Assembly: GCA_947579665.1 (NCBI GenBank)
Contig: OX388346.1
Span: forward strand, 86,802,615-86,866,614
Length of the DNA: 64,000 bases
Reading direction: 5' to 3'
From: Sympetrum striolatum
Taxonomy: Eukaryota; Arthropoda; Insecta; Odonata; Libellulidae
Position numbers and translations under genes: made by a program. Numbering within the stretch: the first letter of the stretch is position 1; the number at the start of each line of letters is the position of its first letter. The notes under the pieces are model-generated. The model did not search any database and was not told where the DNA came from. It saw nothing but the letters and a program-made list of their open reading frames with translations. Below are positions 1 through 11,917 of this stretch, piece after piece.

Positions 1-1460
1 ATGAGCATCGCCAAAATGGTTATGTTGTAACACGCAATAAAATACGCTTGTTTGCACTTCAGTGGGCAAAATCTAATCCAGATCACAGCAACAGATTTAA
101 GGCCACTGTATCCTGGTGTACTAGATTCTTAGAAAGGCACAATTTGGTACTGAGGCAAAAGACAAAAATTGCACAGAAATTACCTGCAGATCTTGATGCC
201 AAATTAAATAACTTCCATCGATACGTAATAAAACAGCGCAATAAACATGGCTATGCGTTAAATAGTATCGGAAATATGGATGAAACCTCAATGAATTTTG
301 ATATGGTTGGAAATAAGACTGTCCATCTAAAAGGTGAAAAAACTATTTTAATTAAAACAACAGGACATGAGAAGTCCAGTTTTACAGTAGTACTAGCTTG
401 CACAGCTGATGGCGCCAAACTGAGACCAATGGTTATTTTTAAAAGAAAAACAATGCCGAAACTCAAGTTCCCTGTTGGTTGTTTTGTACATGTGAATGAA
501 AAAGGCTGGATGGATGAAGAAGGGGTAAAGCTATGGCTTGATCACGTATGGAGCAGGCGACCAGGTGGACTTATTAAAAAACGTAGCCTACTGGTGTGGG
601 ATATGTTCAGGGCTCATTTAACTCCCAGCACCAAGGAAAGGCTTGCGAGACTAAATACAGATTCAGCAGTTATTCCTGCAGGATTGACATCATTGGTACA
701 GCCACTGGATGTGTGCCTAAACAAGCCGTTTAAAGATCGCATTCGAGAACAGTGGAATGAGTGGATGGTTAGCGGTGAGAAGTCATTCACAAAAGGAGGA
801 AACATGCGTGCTCCACAGTTGGATGTTTTGTGCAAATTTGTTATAAAAGCCTGGAATGACATTGATGCAAAAACAGTAATCAAGTCTTTCAAAAAGTGTG
901 GCATATCAAATTCGTTAGATGGTATGGAGGACGACTACTTGTGGCAAAATGAAGAGGAAGTCGAAGCTGAGACCACACCATCTGATACGGAATTTGATCC
1001 ATATGATGATTGCCTTACAGATGTAGAACAAGACGTTATTGATGTACTGATGATATCAAATGACGAACAGGAGGATTTTAAAGGTTTTTAAATGGAAACT
1101 GCGTTGCTGACTCGCAGTGAATTGCGAGCTCTCTCTATCGTTTGTTAACTTCCTTGTATCAGACTGCTTTAGGAAAAGTTTAATCCACTTGCACTGTTTT
1201 AGTTTTATATGTTTTATGAGGAACTGACTTATGTTTATTAGTGACCGTTTTCATGCAATCATGTCATGCCATGATGTTATAAGCATATTAATTAAAAATT
1301 TCTATATTGAAATCAAATCTGATGTTTTTTATTTACCGGTAGTGTGCGTTGGAAAAGGGGTAGTCTTATACGGAGAGTATAGCACGAATTATATATTTTA
1401 ACAAAAAAGTTGGGGGTCGTCTTATACGCCCAGTCGTCTTATACGCCGGAAAATACGGTA
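1..1460 (+). mobile_element. pogo-type DNA transposon, 3' part
   Basis: The transposase frame is followed by a noncoding tail that ends in a terminal repeat containing two copies of the motif GTCTTATACGCC and finishing TACGGTA at 1454-1460. The final TA would be the target duplication. The 5' end is outside the window. The termini resemble those of the nonautonomous elements near 27.97, 36.3 and 40.5 kb (CTTATATGCCGTCAAATACG), so this family or a close relative may have mobilised them. Confidence 0.75.
3..1091 (+). CDS. pogo-type (CENP-B/jerky-like) DDE transposase, 5' partial
   Basis: The frame is open from the window edge (first codon at base 3) to the stop at 1091, so the start lies outside and no ATG can be chosen. 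Near the beginning is the end of a CENP-B-type DNA-binding helix-turn-helix region (RLFALQWAKSN, VSWCTRFLERHNL). The catalytic DDE_1 domain follows: first Asp in MDETSMNF, second in WDMFRAHL, third in QPLDVCLNKPFK. This is the usual order of the pogo/Tigger family of Tc1/mariner transposases, which cut and paste at TA dinucleotides. The C-terminus is acidic. No internal stop or frameshift is seen, so this could be a recent or domesticated copy. A pogo-like inverted terminus lies about 370 bp downstream, which favours an ordinary transposon. Family assignment is firm; activity is not known. Confidence 0.88.
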   Translation, partial: EHRQNGYVVTRNKIRLFALQWAKSNPDHSNRFKATVSWCTRFLERHNLVLRQKTKIAQKLPADLDAKLNNFHRYVIKQRNKHGYALNSIGNMDETSMNFDMVGNKTVHLKGEKTILIKTTGHEKSSFTVVLACTADGAKLRPMVIFKRKTMPKLKFPVGCFVHVNEKGWMDEEGVKLWLDHVWSRRPGGLIKKRSLLVWDMFRAHLTPSTKERLARLNTDSAVIPAGLTSLVQPLDVCLNKPFKDRIREQWNEWMVSGEKSFTKGGNMRAPQLDVLCKFVIKAWNDIDAKTVIKSFKKCGISNSLDGMEDDYLWQNEEEVEAETTPSDTEFDPYDDCLTDVEQDVIDVLMISNDEQEDFKGF

Positions 1461-1725
1461 ATATTGTTCTCCAAAGTCAATGTTTTAAATATATACGTCC
1501 GGTTTTGAAATTAAGGAAATAGCAGTTTGACATTAGGACCATTAATTTACTAACTATTAGGCTGAAATTAAAATTTCGTAGCGTTTGATAATTCTACTCG
1601 ATAAAACTATCTATACAATAGGTATGAGTAGTTTAAGTTCGGATTTTCTACCAGAAAAGACTTTCAATGTCTAAAACTTTCTTTTAAAAGAGTGGATTAG
1701 ATAAAATGTACACATCTTCATTGTA

Positions 1726-1802
1726 CACTCCTGGCCAAAATTAACGCAGCACCTCCCTTGCGATCCTTACGGCCGGTGCTGCGTTAATTTTGGCCAGGAC
1801 TG
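1726..1802. mobile_element. 77-bp palindromic micro-MITE (Tc1/mariner type)
   Basis: Inverted repeats of 28 bp (CACTCCTGGCCAAAATTAAC on the left, CAGTCCTGGCCAAAATTAAC read inward from the right, continuing GCAGCACC on both) differ at one base and surround a 21-bp centre. TA dinucleotides at 1724-1725 and 1803-1804 flank the palindrome, as expected for a Tc1/mariner target duplication. It has no coding capacity. Confidence 0.75.
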
Positions 1803-1804
1803 TA

Positions 1805-4800
1805 CCAGCTGATGCATCACATTATTAAGGTGACATAAGGTCCTCATTGCGATTCATTAGAAGGCAAATCATTTAAATTTCAGTTAAACTTTTGTATTTT
1901 GCGTAAATTACATAAGAAAACTAATCCTGCCAATATCGTTGCTCAGACCAATTTTAAGTCCGGTTGGAATTTTTTGCGAAGTCCCAGTTAAAATGAGGTT
2001 AAATATCTTTCATCGAAGATCATGGAAAGAAGGTGAGAATTATATTAAGTAAACTTGATATTTCAAAAGTAAAAAAATATTGCAATTGTTAAAATTTACG
2101 GCGTACGTTTTTCCTGATTGTTGGTATTTTCTTACCTTTTTAGATATCCTAATTGTGCATTCCACGATTAACAAATCACAGTTCTCGTCAAACAACTTCT
2201 TTTGAGCAAATCATTACAACATTAAAAAATAAATTAGCACAGGCTGAATGTCACTGTATATCCGTTTCCATTCACACCACCTCTTCCGGATTTTCCAAAA
2301 CCGAAGTCACAGTGGGTGAAAACAGTTCAGCTACAATCATCCATAGGAATCACTGAACACGCTCTTTCCGTTCGCATAACATCCAAGCACAAAGAGAGGC
2401 GAAGTACATTAAGCACTTAGGAGCAGAACTGAATTCAGCCACTTCTTTAACACTCGGCTTAAAGAAGAAAATAACTGTGCTGTGGCGCCCAAAATAAAGA
2501 CAGAAATTGACTGATATTTACAATTAAACACTACAGTCACAAATCCTTCGTGATGCTCCTTTTTATTGAGCACCGCACTCGAATCATTTTCCGTAGCACT
2601 CCCTAAGCCAACTAAAATCATTGAAGGTTCAGCAATTAAAACTGGAAGTACAATTTCTTAATGATCGAGCACGGATTCGCACTTTGCCATGTCGACCAGT
2701 CTGCTGAAAAATGAATATCCGTCTTCGATGTGAACAACTCGGTTACGAGAGATGAGCTAAAGACGGAGGCCAGAAAAATGACTAATTGACAAAGCATTTC
2801 TATATTTCTTGTTGACGAAATTCTCCTGTCACATCACCTCTTATCTGTTTACAGTATGATATAATGTCTACGCAGTTTAATCGCGCAATGGAATAGTTCC
2901 AGCGGTGGTCAGGTGACTCAAGCTATTCAAGGACGACTCATCCCTTTCGAAGTTTAAAGTATTTTGATGCATTCTTGTACTAAAACCTTTTAAGTGATTA
3001 CGCTAAAACTTCTTAGAAATATTAATCGTTCCAGAAGTATTTCGGTAGCACTGATTAAATTAAACTGACGCGGGAAGATTTTGAAACTATGTGTGATAAT
3101 TGAGACAGTTATAACCATTCTTAATGTTAAAGATTGATTCCCAAAATAAATTCCGTAAAATCGCCGTAATTATATCCCTGTTATTTATTAATCAGTTAGC
3201 GACTGTTGGCATCTCGGTTAATTGCCCTCTTTTCATAATTTCTGACACGAGTCCCTACCGTTAATTTGGTTTGGAGATAAAATCCCCTTCTAATGTGAAA
3301 ACGCATAAGCTCGGATTCAACAATCGCCTTGGTCGCCAGGGGATGATATGAGAGACGATTATACTGCTCCAGAGTCGAACCAAGGATATTTCTCTAAATA
3401 GGAGATCCTTATCCATGGATTTCTTTGTTTTGGTTCCATCCAAAGGTGAGGCACTTCAGAACAGCGAAGGCTTTCACAGGTTCCATTGGTTTCGCCTTCT
3501 TCATAATTGGTATCAGGAAAACGTTTTCGATAATTACCGCAGCATTTTGAGGGAGAGAATTTTCCTTCTGCGCCATTCCTTTTGATGCATGAATGAATGG
3601 CTTGAAATATTTCGAGTGAAATCTTTTCGCTTTGTTGTGTTTTGAAAAAAATAAACGAGGTTTTCTTCGTGGAAATGCAAGAGCTTTCTCTTTGCCAATA
3701 TTGAATAATCAAAATAGCCGAGAATACTCACATAGCCGTAATTCACCGAGATAAATAAATTGAAAACCTCGGGGTGGTTCCCTGTGGGGAGTCGAAGGTG
3801 TATCCAAGACACTAAATACGTACTTCGGAATGTGTGGTTCCATCTATCCAACAGATCTACTGAAGATTACTGAATTACGACTACGTGAGTTTTCTTGACT
3901 ATTTTCTTTTTATTTATTTACTAACAGCCGTGTCTCCTTCTTCTCAAAATTTAAGCCAATATGGGAACTGCGGAATAGATCTTTGAAAATAAATTCCAAA
4001 ATTACCAATATTTACCCTATAGCTAACATATTACTAGGAAACTCAACAGTTAAGCTTACTGATTTTATTTTAACTCAAATCGGCCGCCTCATTAGCTCTA
4101 CTACTCATGGCCACATAATGTACCAGCATTTCTTTTACTTCCATGAAACATTTTGAATAAAGGGAATGTTAATGAAGATGGACCTTCTCAATAATGTATT
4201 CCTCCAAATAAAAGCGGAAGTTATATCGTGTTATCACCTCTGTCTTCGCTAGGTTAAATATGTTCCCTCACAAATAACTTATCTAAAGCAAGATATGCCC
4301 ACGCGTGCCGAAACGCCATTTTTTAATTCTCCGAAACAGGCTTTATAAGCGAGAATCCTGTTCCCGGAAGTTGCTCTCAATCGTCCTAATTTAAATTACG
4401 GAAATATTGATAAAATGTTCTTACGAACGAAGAAACTCAGATTTTTATGAGGTCATTGCAAATGCAGGGGGAAACCAAAATCTTCCTTCCAAGGACAAGA
4501 AAGTGTGTGGCAAAAATATCTCGGATGGAACTCCAGTGAGTCAAACTGAACAAGGATACAATGGCTTTAAACATCGTTGCACAATACTTGCCTTCTAAGA
4601 GGCGCTTCCCAGATGAAAATTGTTCTAATCATCATCTTAGCATAATTTAAAGACAAGGAACTTTAACGTCGAGTTTTTGACCCAAAATCAAAGGCACTCA
4701 TATCTCTGACAATGTTCCAAAGACTACTTAATTTTCCATCGACAAACACAATATCTCTTCCCTCACAATGTTCATGACCACTCCATCGAATGAATTTAAT

Positions 4801-7800
4801 TAGCGTTCAGCTCTCTGTAAACGCATTCTAAAGAACAATTTCACCCTCACGAGTCACATCCAACATTTCAACGCAGTCGGATGCAAAAGACATGTTCAAT
4901 CAAACGGAAGCCCTTCCTTGGAGCTGAATAAGGGGCCCTCTTTACAGCGAAGCCCACGTGTTTATTTCTAAACAGCATTTTACTAAATGAAACAGACGAA
5001 AACAACGAACAATGCAAAGAGTGGCGCCATTACCGCAACGCCTTGTTCTCGCCGCCTCTGTCAATGAATTCTGAATTAGAGTCCGTAGAAAGAGCGAACG
5101 AATGAAAACAAATCAATACTGAGGTTAATTAATAGATTCTCGATGCTCATGAGGTGATGATTTCATAGGCCGTGGAAAAAGAGCACATTATTTGGGAATC
5201 GTCAAACATTACTTCACTTGCGCTGACGTAATAAGAAGAAACATCCTAAAACGGGAAATCGATGGCCAAGTAATGAAACATTCTTGGCGAAAAACATTCT
5301 GATAGAAAATGCAGGAAAAGGTGAAACTAAAAGCCCTACGTTTTGCTATAATTGCAGATATGAATGTCATTAACATTCCCCTAAGGAGAGAAACGACGAA
5401 TAAAATTAAACTCATTTCAGACTTGCTCGGCAATGCTAGTGATCTCCTAGGCGAACTGAACAAACGGATACGGCGATAAAAATCAGCAAACCGTAGGCCA
5501 TTCCCTAAATACGTATCCTATAAGCATCGATAACCAACCAAACCAATACTTGTACTCCAAAACAATGTGTTATGACACACATTCGCAAAAAAAGAGCGAT
5601 TACACTCTGAACAGGTAGTTAAGCTCTTCACGAATCCCTGAACACGATTACAAAATCTACAAAATGATGCTTTAAAACAAAAAAGGAACAAAATTCATTA
5701 TTTTGATTTGATCTTACTGTTATAATCAAAATCGTCAAACCTGGAGACAATTGTCCTAGATTGATTTTCATAACTTATCAAAGGCGAATTGCTTTTATTT
5801 CTCCAACACTCAAGCTTCGCCCGGTTACGAATAACAGATCTGTGATATCAAATAGAACATTCGACTCGCGTTATATTATGACTTCAAACTACGGACGTGG
5901 CACGAGGAATGCCAAAATAATCACTTAGTTTCTCTTGAAAACGATAACACTTCAACGCCAAACGATTTCAACAAATGAAATTCATGCGAATCGGAATTTT
6001 TGAGCAGCGCGAATGCTTAAAAGGGGCGAAATGAACTACGCCGAGGAGAAAAAACTGAACAGCCCGCCTCACGCACAAACATAAATTTTAATTTTAAAGT
6101 GCGAAATAAATAAAGCTTTCAAAGACGAAAATGCACTAAACGCGTGCATTTTGTAGTTGAGTTATGAACACTTTTTCGCTGTCTCTCAAAGCCTCACAAA
6201 AGGGAGCTTCCGATAGCCTCTATTGCGGGCCCCTGGAATAGAATTACGCGTGGAAGTTGCTTCGTTCGTTATAGGGAAACTTATTTCTCTCTGAAGAGTG
6301 GCTCATTGAAACAGACGGAGTGGCCACAGTGGAAGAGGCTATTCCAGCGAGGGGTTCGTTGAGGGTGGACTTAGTTACGGTTGTTAAGGCGATACGTTTT
6401 TCGTGGGTGTTGTCTGACATTACGATGAGCGGAGGGGGAAGGGGAAGGAGGGGAGGTTACCATGACGACAGAGGTATCAACAATTACAGGAATGGCAAAA
6501 GAGTAGTGATAGGTTAAGCGAATGAGAAACAGTTGAACAATGAGTTACGTCATATAAATGAGGTTTGTTGGAAAACAAAAGAACGACGATAGTTGAGATT
6601 TAAATACCTAGTAAGCGGGTGGGGGAAGAGAAGGTGCGACATCCCTATGAAGAACAAATGAGCAACGATCTTTTAAACTCGATCGAAACAAATGAAGAGC
6701 GAATGTGTTTGGGTTTTCTCTGACGACGTGAATTAAAGTTGAGTGTGAAGAAAACAGAAGAATTACGATCAAATGATCGAAATGGAAAACAACTGAATAG
6801 AGAAAATTCGTATTGCCGTAGAAATGACATTAAATAAGGTAATTAAATAAAAAATATGTAATTACACGAATTTAGAATTTGAAAAAAAATCGAAAAGCAA
6901 AAAACATATAAAAATAAATTAAATATTAGTAATATAAAAAATAAATATACGAGGTTAAATCTTAATATACTATAAATAAAATTTTATTTATCATAATGAG
7001 CGAATACATTTTCACAAGGTGAATTGTTTATAATATACTATTTTAAATAGAGTTCTTCCTAAGTTATTTAAGTGTAGTACATATACTGTAAATAGTGAAA
7101 GTAGTAAAAATGAAAGGAATCAGTACTAAACAAAGGAGGTAACGAGCGATTATTTGACAATCGGTCTTCAAACCGATCAACAAAAGGGCGAACATCACAT
7201 TTCCAAAATTTACTAATTACTTTCAGAGTATATTCCATACATTGAACTGCATTCGTACGGGAGTCGAGTCAATAATTGCTTTTTTTACTTAATATTTGTC
7301 ATTGCACGACCTACAAAAATGAGATACGCACCATGGTGTGGTTTAATTAGTTCCGTATATTTGAGTAATTATAATTATCGCATTAAGTCAGAGGTGTACA
7401 ATTTAAATACTGAAAAGAAAGAAAAACGGTTCTCTGTAAATTGAAACTTTGATTCATCATCACTCCGTTACTACACAACCTAGAGGAATAAATTATAAAC
7501 TATAGATCATTCAGGGCTCTATCTGTTTCTGGAAACAAAACAGAAATAACAGACTAAAAGAAACTTTAGAGTGTGTTTCTGGTTTTCCATTCTAAACAAA
7601 TGACAGTGATGTTGATGGGGGATTTGTAGAAGACGGTTCGCAGCCCTTGGACTCAATGAGGTTTCACGTCACCTTTATTAATATAACGCTTCATCACTCG
7701 GTATACTATAAGAAACAAATATGCACTACAAAATAGCTAATCATATTGTCCTCTGGGTGGTATAATTATGCTTACATTAAAACAGTTGATGAGATGCAAC

Positions 7801-8174
7801 GAACAGATTTATAAAAGTTAGTTCCCAAATTAGACAAAAAGAGGTTTTCTGTAAATCTAAATTTCGATAATTTATTTTTCAGTCATTATGCAACTTACAA
7901 AATGGGTTTAAACACTTATTTATTACCCATTTGATACTCTAAGTTCAAGTATTCACTATTTCCGTATTCCAACAATGACAATCGTATTAAAAAGAGATTA
8001 ATGAAATATATATGAACTACAAACTTATTATAAAGATTACATATCAGATTATATATACATATCGAATTGCATATCAGATTATATTTGAGCATAATCCACA
8101 TTCCAAATTTATACCATTAAGTCGTTTAAAAATGAGATAAAAATGTATTTCTTGATTAATTAATTAATTTACCA
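1805..8174. other. AT-rich region with no recognised gene
   Basis: Only short open frames occur here and none resembles a known protein or shows exon-like structure. The GC content is moderate up to about 6.6 kb and falls sharply from 6.84 to 8.17 kb, where runs of A and T dominate. I see no terminal repeats, tRNA boxes or long tandem arrays. It is probably intergenic or deep intronic sequence. Confidence 0.5.
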
Positions 8175-9870
8175 TTCATCCTCCAAACGGACGCCTCTGG
8201 AATAGGACTGGGAGCCGTCCTATATCAACAGGGCCCCGCGGAGGAACGAAGGATCGTCGCATATGCCAGCGTTAAACTTGCTGACGCAGAAAAAAGGTAT
8301 CATGCCAACGAGCAAGAATGCCTAGCCGTAATATGGGCCGTTAAGAGATACCACCAGTATCTTTCCGACCGACCCTTTTTGCTTCGCACGGATAGCAAAG
8401 CACTAACCTGGTTGTAGACGATCCGCGACAGTCGCGCGAAGCTTACGCGTTGGGCTCTGCTGCTCCAGGAGTATCTGTTCACCGTCGAGCACTGCCCGGG
8501 GAAGAATAACGAGCTGCCCGACGCCCTCTCACGTGCACCAGCGGGAGACGCGGCTGCTGTGACTCCCGAGATGGACCAGATGGTCCCTCCACAGATATGT
8601 GCAGTTCCTGGAGCCGCACACCTGTACGAACGCGTCCGAGAGGCCCAAGCAGAGGACGCCGAAACCAATGCAATTCGGCAGAAAGTCCAAGCGGCCAAAA
8701 ACGCGCCTATACCCTCCGCCCCGCAGAAGCGTTACCTACAACGCCATAGGGAAGAAGACGGACACGTGTGGACCCGCCCTGGGCCGCGGCGTCCTTGGAG
8801 GCTGCTGGTTCCCCACCAGCTGAGACAAGAGGTACTCCAGCGGTATAATGACGAACCCTTAGAGCGGCACCCCGGGACGAAGGCCACGTACGACGCCCTC
8901 ACCCGAGGATACCATTGGCCTTCGGCACAAGTCGACGTCCGAGCGCACGTCCAAAGCTGCCTCAGATGCGCATGCCGGAAGGGAGGACACCGTGGAAAGC
9001 AGATTCCTCTCCGAGCCCATAAACCTCAGCGGGTTTGGGAGACTGTTGCTGTAGACCTCATGGACCCTTACCCTCGCTCGGCGAGAGGGAAAACCAACCT
9101 CCTCGTGGCCACGGATGTTTTCCCGATGGACCGAGGCATTTCCCATCGGAAACACCGAGACCCCAAGCGTCATACGCACGCTAGAAAACGAGGTTTTCGC
9201 TCGATGGGGGTACCTGGCCTGCATCTTGACGGACAACGGACGGCAGTTCATCAGTCGGTTGTGGAAGAACACCTGTGAGAGATGGGGGGCTAAGCCATGG
9301 ACTACGCCCACATACCACCCACAGGCAAACCCAACTGAACGGAGGAACCAGGAGATCAAACGCGGCCTACGACTCAGCTTGGAAACAAGACACCAGGACT
9401 GGGATAAACAGGTGCCCGCCATTCTTTTCTCCATGCGTCGCCGAAGGAAAGCAGCCACAAAATTCTCTCCTGCCGAGGTTCTCTTCGGTTGAAATTTGAA
9501 GGGACCAGGGGAATGGGCATTCTCGCCACCCCTTGACCAGGAAGAGACCAATGCACCACCACCCGGAGAAAGAGAACGAACCCAGGAGGTACGCCGGAAC
9601 CAAGAAAGATACCAGGAACGGTACGAGGATCCCGCATAAACACCTCTCGCGTTTCGCCCGGGTGACCAAGTGCTGGTGCGAACGCATCCGCTCTCCGATG
9701 CCACCCGCCACTTCCACGCCGGTTTTGCCCCCAAATGGGAAGGACCAGGGCACATCGAGGAAGCCAGCAGCCACGGAGTCTACTGGGTTCGACTCAAGGG
9801 AGGACGACGCTAGAAGATCCACTACCAGGACCTCCGCCCCGCACCACCCCATAGGACCAGACCGGATGAG
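8175..9870 (+). pseudogene. pol: gypsy pol remnant: RNase H and integrase
   Basis: RNase H motifs are present: QTDASG at the start, NEQECLAV, and LRTDSKAL near 8390. An in-frame TAG follows at 8416-8418. Downstream come the integrase H2C2 zinc-binding segment (ERHPGTK, GYHWP, CLRCAC, about 8860-8980) and the core catalytic residues: Asp in VAVDLMD near 9055, Asp in ILTDNGRQF near 9225, and Glu in NPTERRNQE near 9340. A one-base frameshift occurs at about 9115, within VATDVF/FSRWTEAFP. After LFG a TGA at 9490-9492 interrupts the frame, then come a TAA and a TAG. The integrase C-terminal GPY/F-like piece (KWEGPGHI, GVYWVRLKGG, YQDLRP) is still readable to about 9840. Confidence 0.87.
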
Positions 9871-10354
9871 ATGAAGGAAGACACCCCCTCCAGAGAAAGG
9901 AGGTACCCCACCCGAGAGTGGGTCAGGCAGCAGACTGTGAACCGTGTTCTCCCTTCTCACTCGCCCATCCCCTGTGCTCATAAGGACCGCCCCCACACGG
10001 ACAGATGTGGACAGAGTGGTTTCCCCAACCCCTTGGGACTTCCTCGACCCATCACCGTGCCGACGGCCGAATTCTCGCCGAACAGGGAGGGGTGGGATGT
10101 CGTGCACCAGCCAACGGCGAGAATTCGGACCGGGAGTCTTTTGAGCCGAGAAATCACGTTCGCTTGCGACTGTGTACCTCCGCCCCCGCGCGAGGAAGCG
10201 AGGCGCCCGTTTGGGCATGTTCCTCGGAAATCACGTCCGCTTGCGGCCTTGTACCTCCGCCCACGCAAGTGAGCAAGCGAGGCGCTCTACATTTCCCCTA
10301 CCCCTGGCCCCAGAGAAGCTCGCCCATTGGCTCCCGCTCGGGCCAGGGCCCGAA

Positions 10355-10360
10355 TATAAG
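10355..10360 (+). promoter_or_regulatory. TATA box of the gypsy LTR
   Basis: TATAAG occurs in a GC-rich setting within the LTR. With a start site expected about 25-30 bases downstream, the transcript would begin near 10385, just before the duplicated hairpin at 10401. Confidence 0.45.
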
Positions 10361-10787
10361 GAGGGCCTCCGGAGAAGGCAGAACGGAGGAGAGAGCCCGC
10401 GGGAAGTGTCGCAGAGAATAAGATTCCTCGGCACTTCCCCGCCTCGCCCTGCCTCACCGGACTCATGCCCCATAGCCCGGGAAGTGTCGCAGAGAATAAG
10501 ATTCCTCGGCACTTCCCGCCTCGCCCGGCCTTTCCAGACCCTTGCCCCCAGGAAGGGTCTCAGGCATCTCCGCTACTTTCGCACCAGCCGGATGCCCCGG
10601 GCACCGCGACTTGCACGGCGCCGCCCACGCGCCCTCCGCCACTAGGAGGAGCCCGCACTCGGCTCCCGGAGGCCTTCTCCCCGGACACCGGCGACTCCGG
10701 ACGCCACCACCAGGAGTGTCGCGCCCACGGAGGCCGATAACTAGACTTGGTGCCAATTCTAAGTGCCAATTGTAAACTCACAGAAAA

Positions 10788-10793
10788 AATAAA
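10788..10793 (+). terminator. polyadenylation signal of the gypsy LTR
   Basis: AATAAA is followed by a GT/T-rich stretch (CAGTTTGTTTTTTCCTGAG) about 15 bases on, which is the usual arrangement for 3' end formation at the R/U5 border. Confidence 0.6.
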
Positions 10794-10917
10794 GAAACAT
10801 TTCTATCTCAGTTTGTTTTTTCCTGAGTCTTCCCACGGATGATCACCCGATCTCGCATGTCGGGGCGGAACGCCCCACCACAACCACTACCCTCTGTCGA
10901 CACCTTAATTGCGTCAA

Positions 10918-11404
10918 AATTATCCGTTTTCGATGCTTTTTTCGATCATATCTTGGCTGTACCACGAAATGTAAGGAGAAATAGATGGAAAAAGATTGAA
11001 ATTTCGTTTAAATTATCCGTTTTCGATGATTTTTACGATCATATCTTGGCAAAATCTATAAAACTAAGGCAAAATAGAGCAAAAGTTTAAAATTTGATTA
11101 AATTATCTGTTTTCAATGCATTTTTCGTTCATATCTCGTAAAAATCACGAAAACTAATGCAAAATAGAGTAAAAGATTGAAATTTCGTTGATTTTTCCAT
11201 TTTCGATGCTTTTTTCGATCATATCTTGGCAAAATCACGAAAAGTAAAGTAGAGGAAATATATTGAAACTTCGTTGTAATTATCCGTTTGCGATGCTTTT
11301 TTCGATCATATCTTGGCATTATCACAAAAGTAAGGCAAAATAGATGAAAAAGATTGAAATTTCGTTGAAATTATCCGTTTTCGATGCTTTTTACGATCAT
11401 ATCG
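10918..11404. repeat. tandem repeat, six ~90-bp units
   Basis: Unit starts marked by AATTATCCGTTTTCGATG or a close variant lie at 10918, 11011, 11101, 11191, 11278 and 11369, a period of 87-93 bp. Each complete unit also carries TTCGATCATATCTTGGC and a GATTGAAATTTCGTT-like segment. The array starts 15 bases after the gypsy LTR end and runs directly into the LINE leader at about 11405. It may therefore be a satellite or the 5' UTR monomers of the LINE. Confidence 0.85.
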
Positions 11405-11570
11405 AAATTTTCAGTCATGGTCTGGTCTCTGTTCAAGGCGGACATGCTTTTCTGGTGCTCCGATATTGAAGGGCAGGTGGTTTAGTTATGTGACGTTTCA
11501 AATTGGGTGTAAAAGTGTGTTCGATATTTTCTCCTTCTTTCTGCTATATTTGTTTATACAAAACGATACA

Positions 11571-11917
11571 ATGGCAGATTGTGGCGTGTGCAAACAGATT
11601 ATACAAAAGCGGCAATCTAAAATTGTGTGCGGTGATTGTAAAATGCAGTGCCATGCAAATTGTGTTAATATGTCTAAAGAGGATGTTGAGTTTATTAACG
11701 CCAAAAAACAAAGTTGGCGCTGTTACTCTTGTACGGAGAGTAGACGTAAAAGTATGTCTACTACTTCATCAGTAAAATCCGATTCAGTCAGTATTTCGCT
11801 AGTTATCTCCATGCTCGAAGAAGCTAAAGAGGAGAGGCAGCGTATGGAAAAGGATCTAAATAAATCTATTGAATTTCTGAAAAGTAAAATTGACGACAAT
11901 AAAAAGGTTACCGGTTC
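11571..11917 (+). CDS. LINE ORF1, N-terminal part with PHD-like zinc finger
   Basis: The ATG at 11571 opens a Cys/His-rich domain: CGVC, CGDC, CHANC, CYSC with spacing CxxC...CxxC...HxxC...CxxC, as in the PHD fingers that begin ORF1 of many CR1/Jockey-like LINEs. A Ser/Thr-rich linker and a charged coiled coil (EEAKEERQRMEKDLNK) follow. The frame is cut at 11918 by the 712-bp insertion and resumes near 12637. ORF1 proteins of this class bind the element RNA; here the copy is broken. Confidence 0.75.

Larger units (their letters stand above)
8175..10902 (+). mobile_element. Ty3/gypsy LTR retrotransposon, 5'-truncated
   Basis: The copy begins abruptly inside pol at the start of the RNase H domain and runs through integrase to a complete 3' LTR. 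gag, protease, reverse transcriptase and the 5' LTR are absent. It is strikingly GC-rich compared with the AT-rich DNA on both sides, with many CpG sites. Several stops and a frameshift show that the copy is dead. Because the left end is lost, a target duplication cannot be checked. Confidence 0.88.
10098..10902 (+). repeat. gypsy 3' long terminal repeat
   Basis: A purine-rich tract (AGGGAGGGGTGGGA) directly precedes TGTCG at 10098, and the repeat closes with CGACA at 10902, so the ends form the expected TG...CA inverted pentamer. A TATA-like TATAAG lies at 10355-10360 and a polyadenylation signal AATAAA at 10788-10793, giving a U3-R-U5 order. The U3 part holds two related ~80-bp direct repeats (about 10148-10200 and 10228-10285). 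R holds a duplicated 39-bp hairpin unit. The second LTR is not in the window, so the ends rest on motif order only. Confidence 0.72.

Noticed and set aside
6320..6517. Plus-strand frame with an RGG-like stretch (GGGRGRRGG)
   Set aside because: Short purine-rich DNA gives such codons by chance; no start context, partner exon or homology is visible.
9367..10218. Long minus-strand ORFs opposite the gypsy element
   Set aside because: These are shadows created by the high GC content of the pol and LTR sequence.
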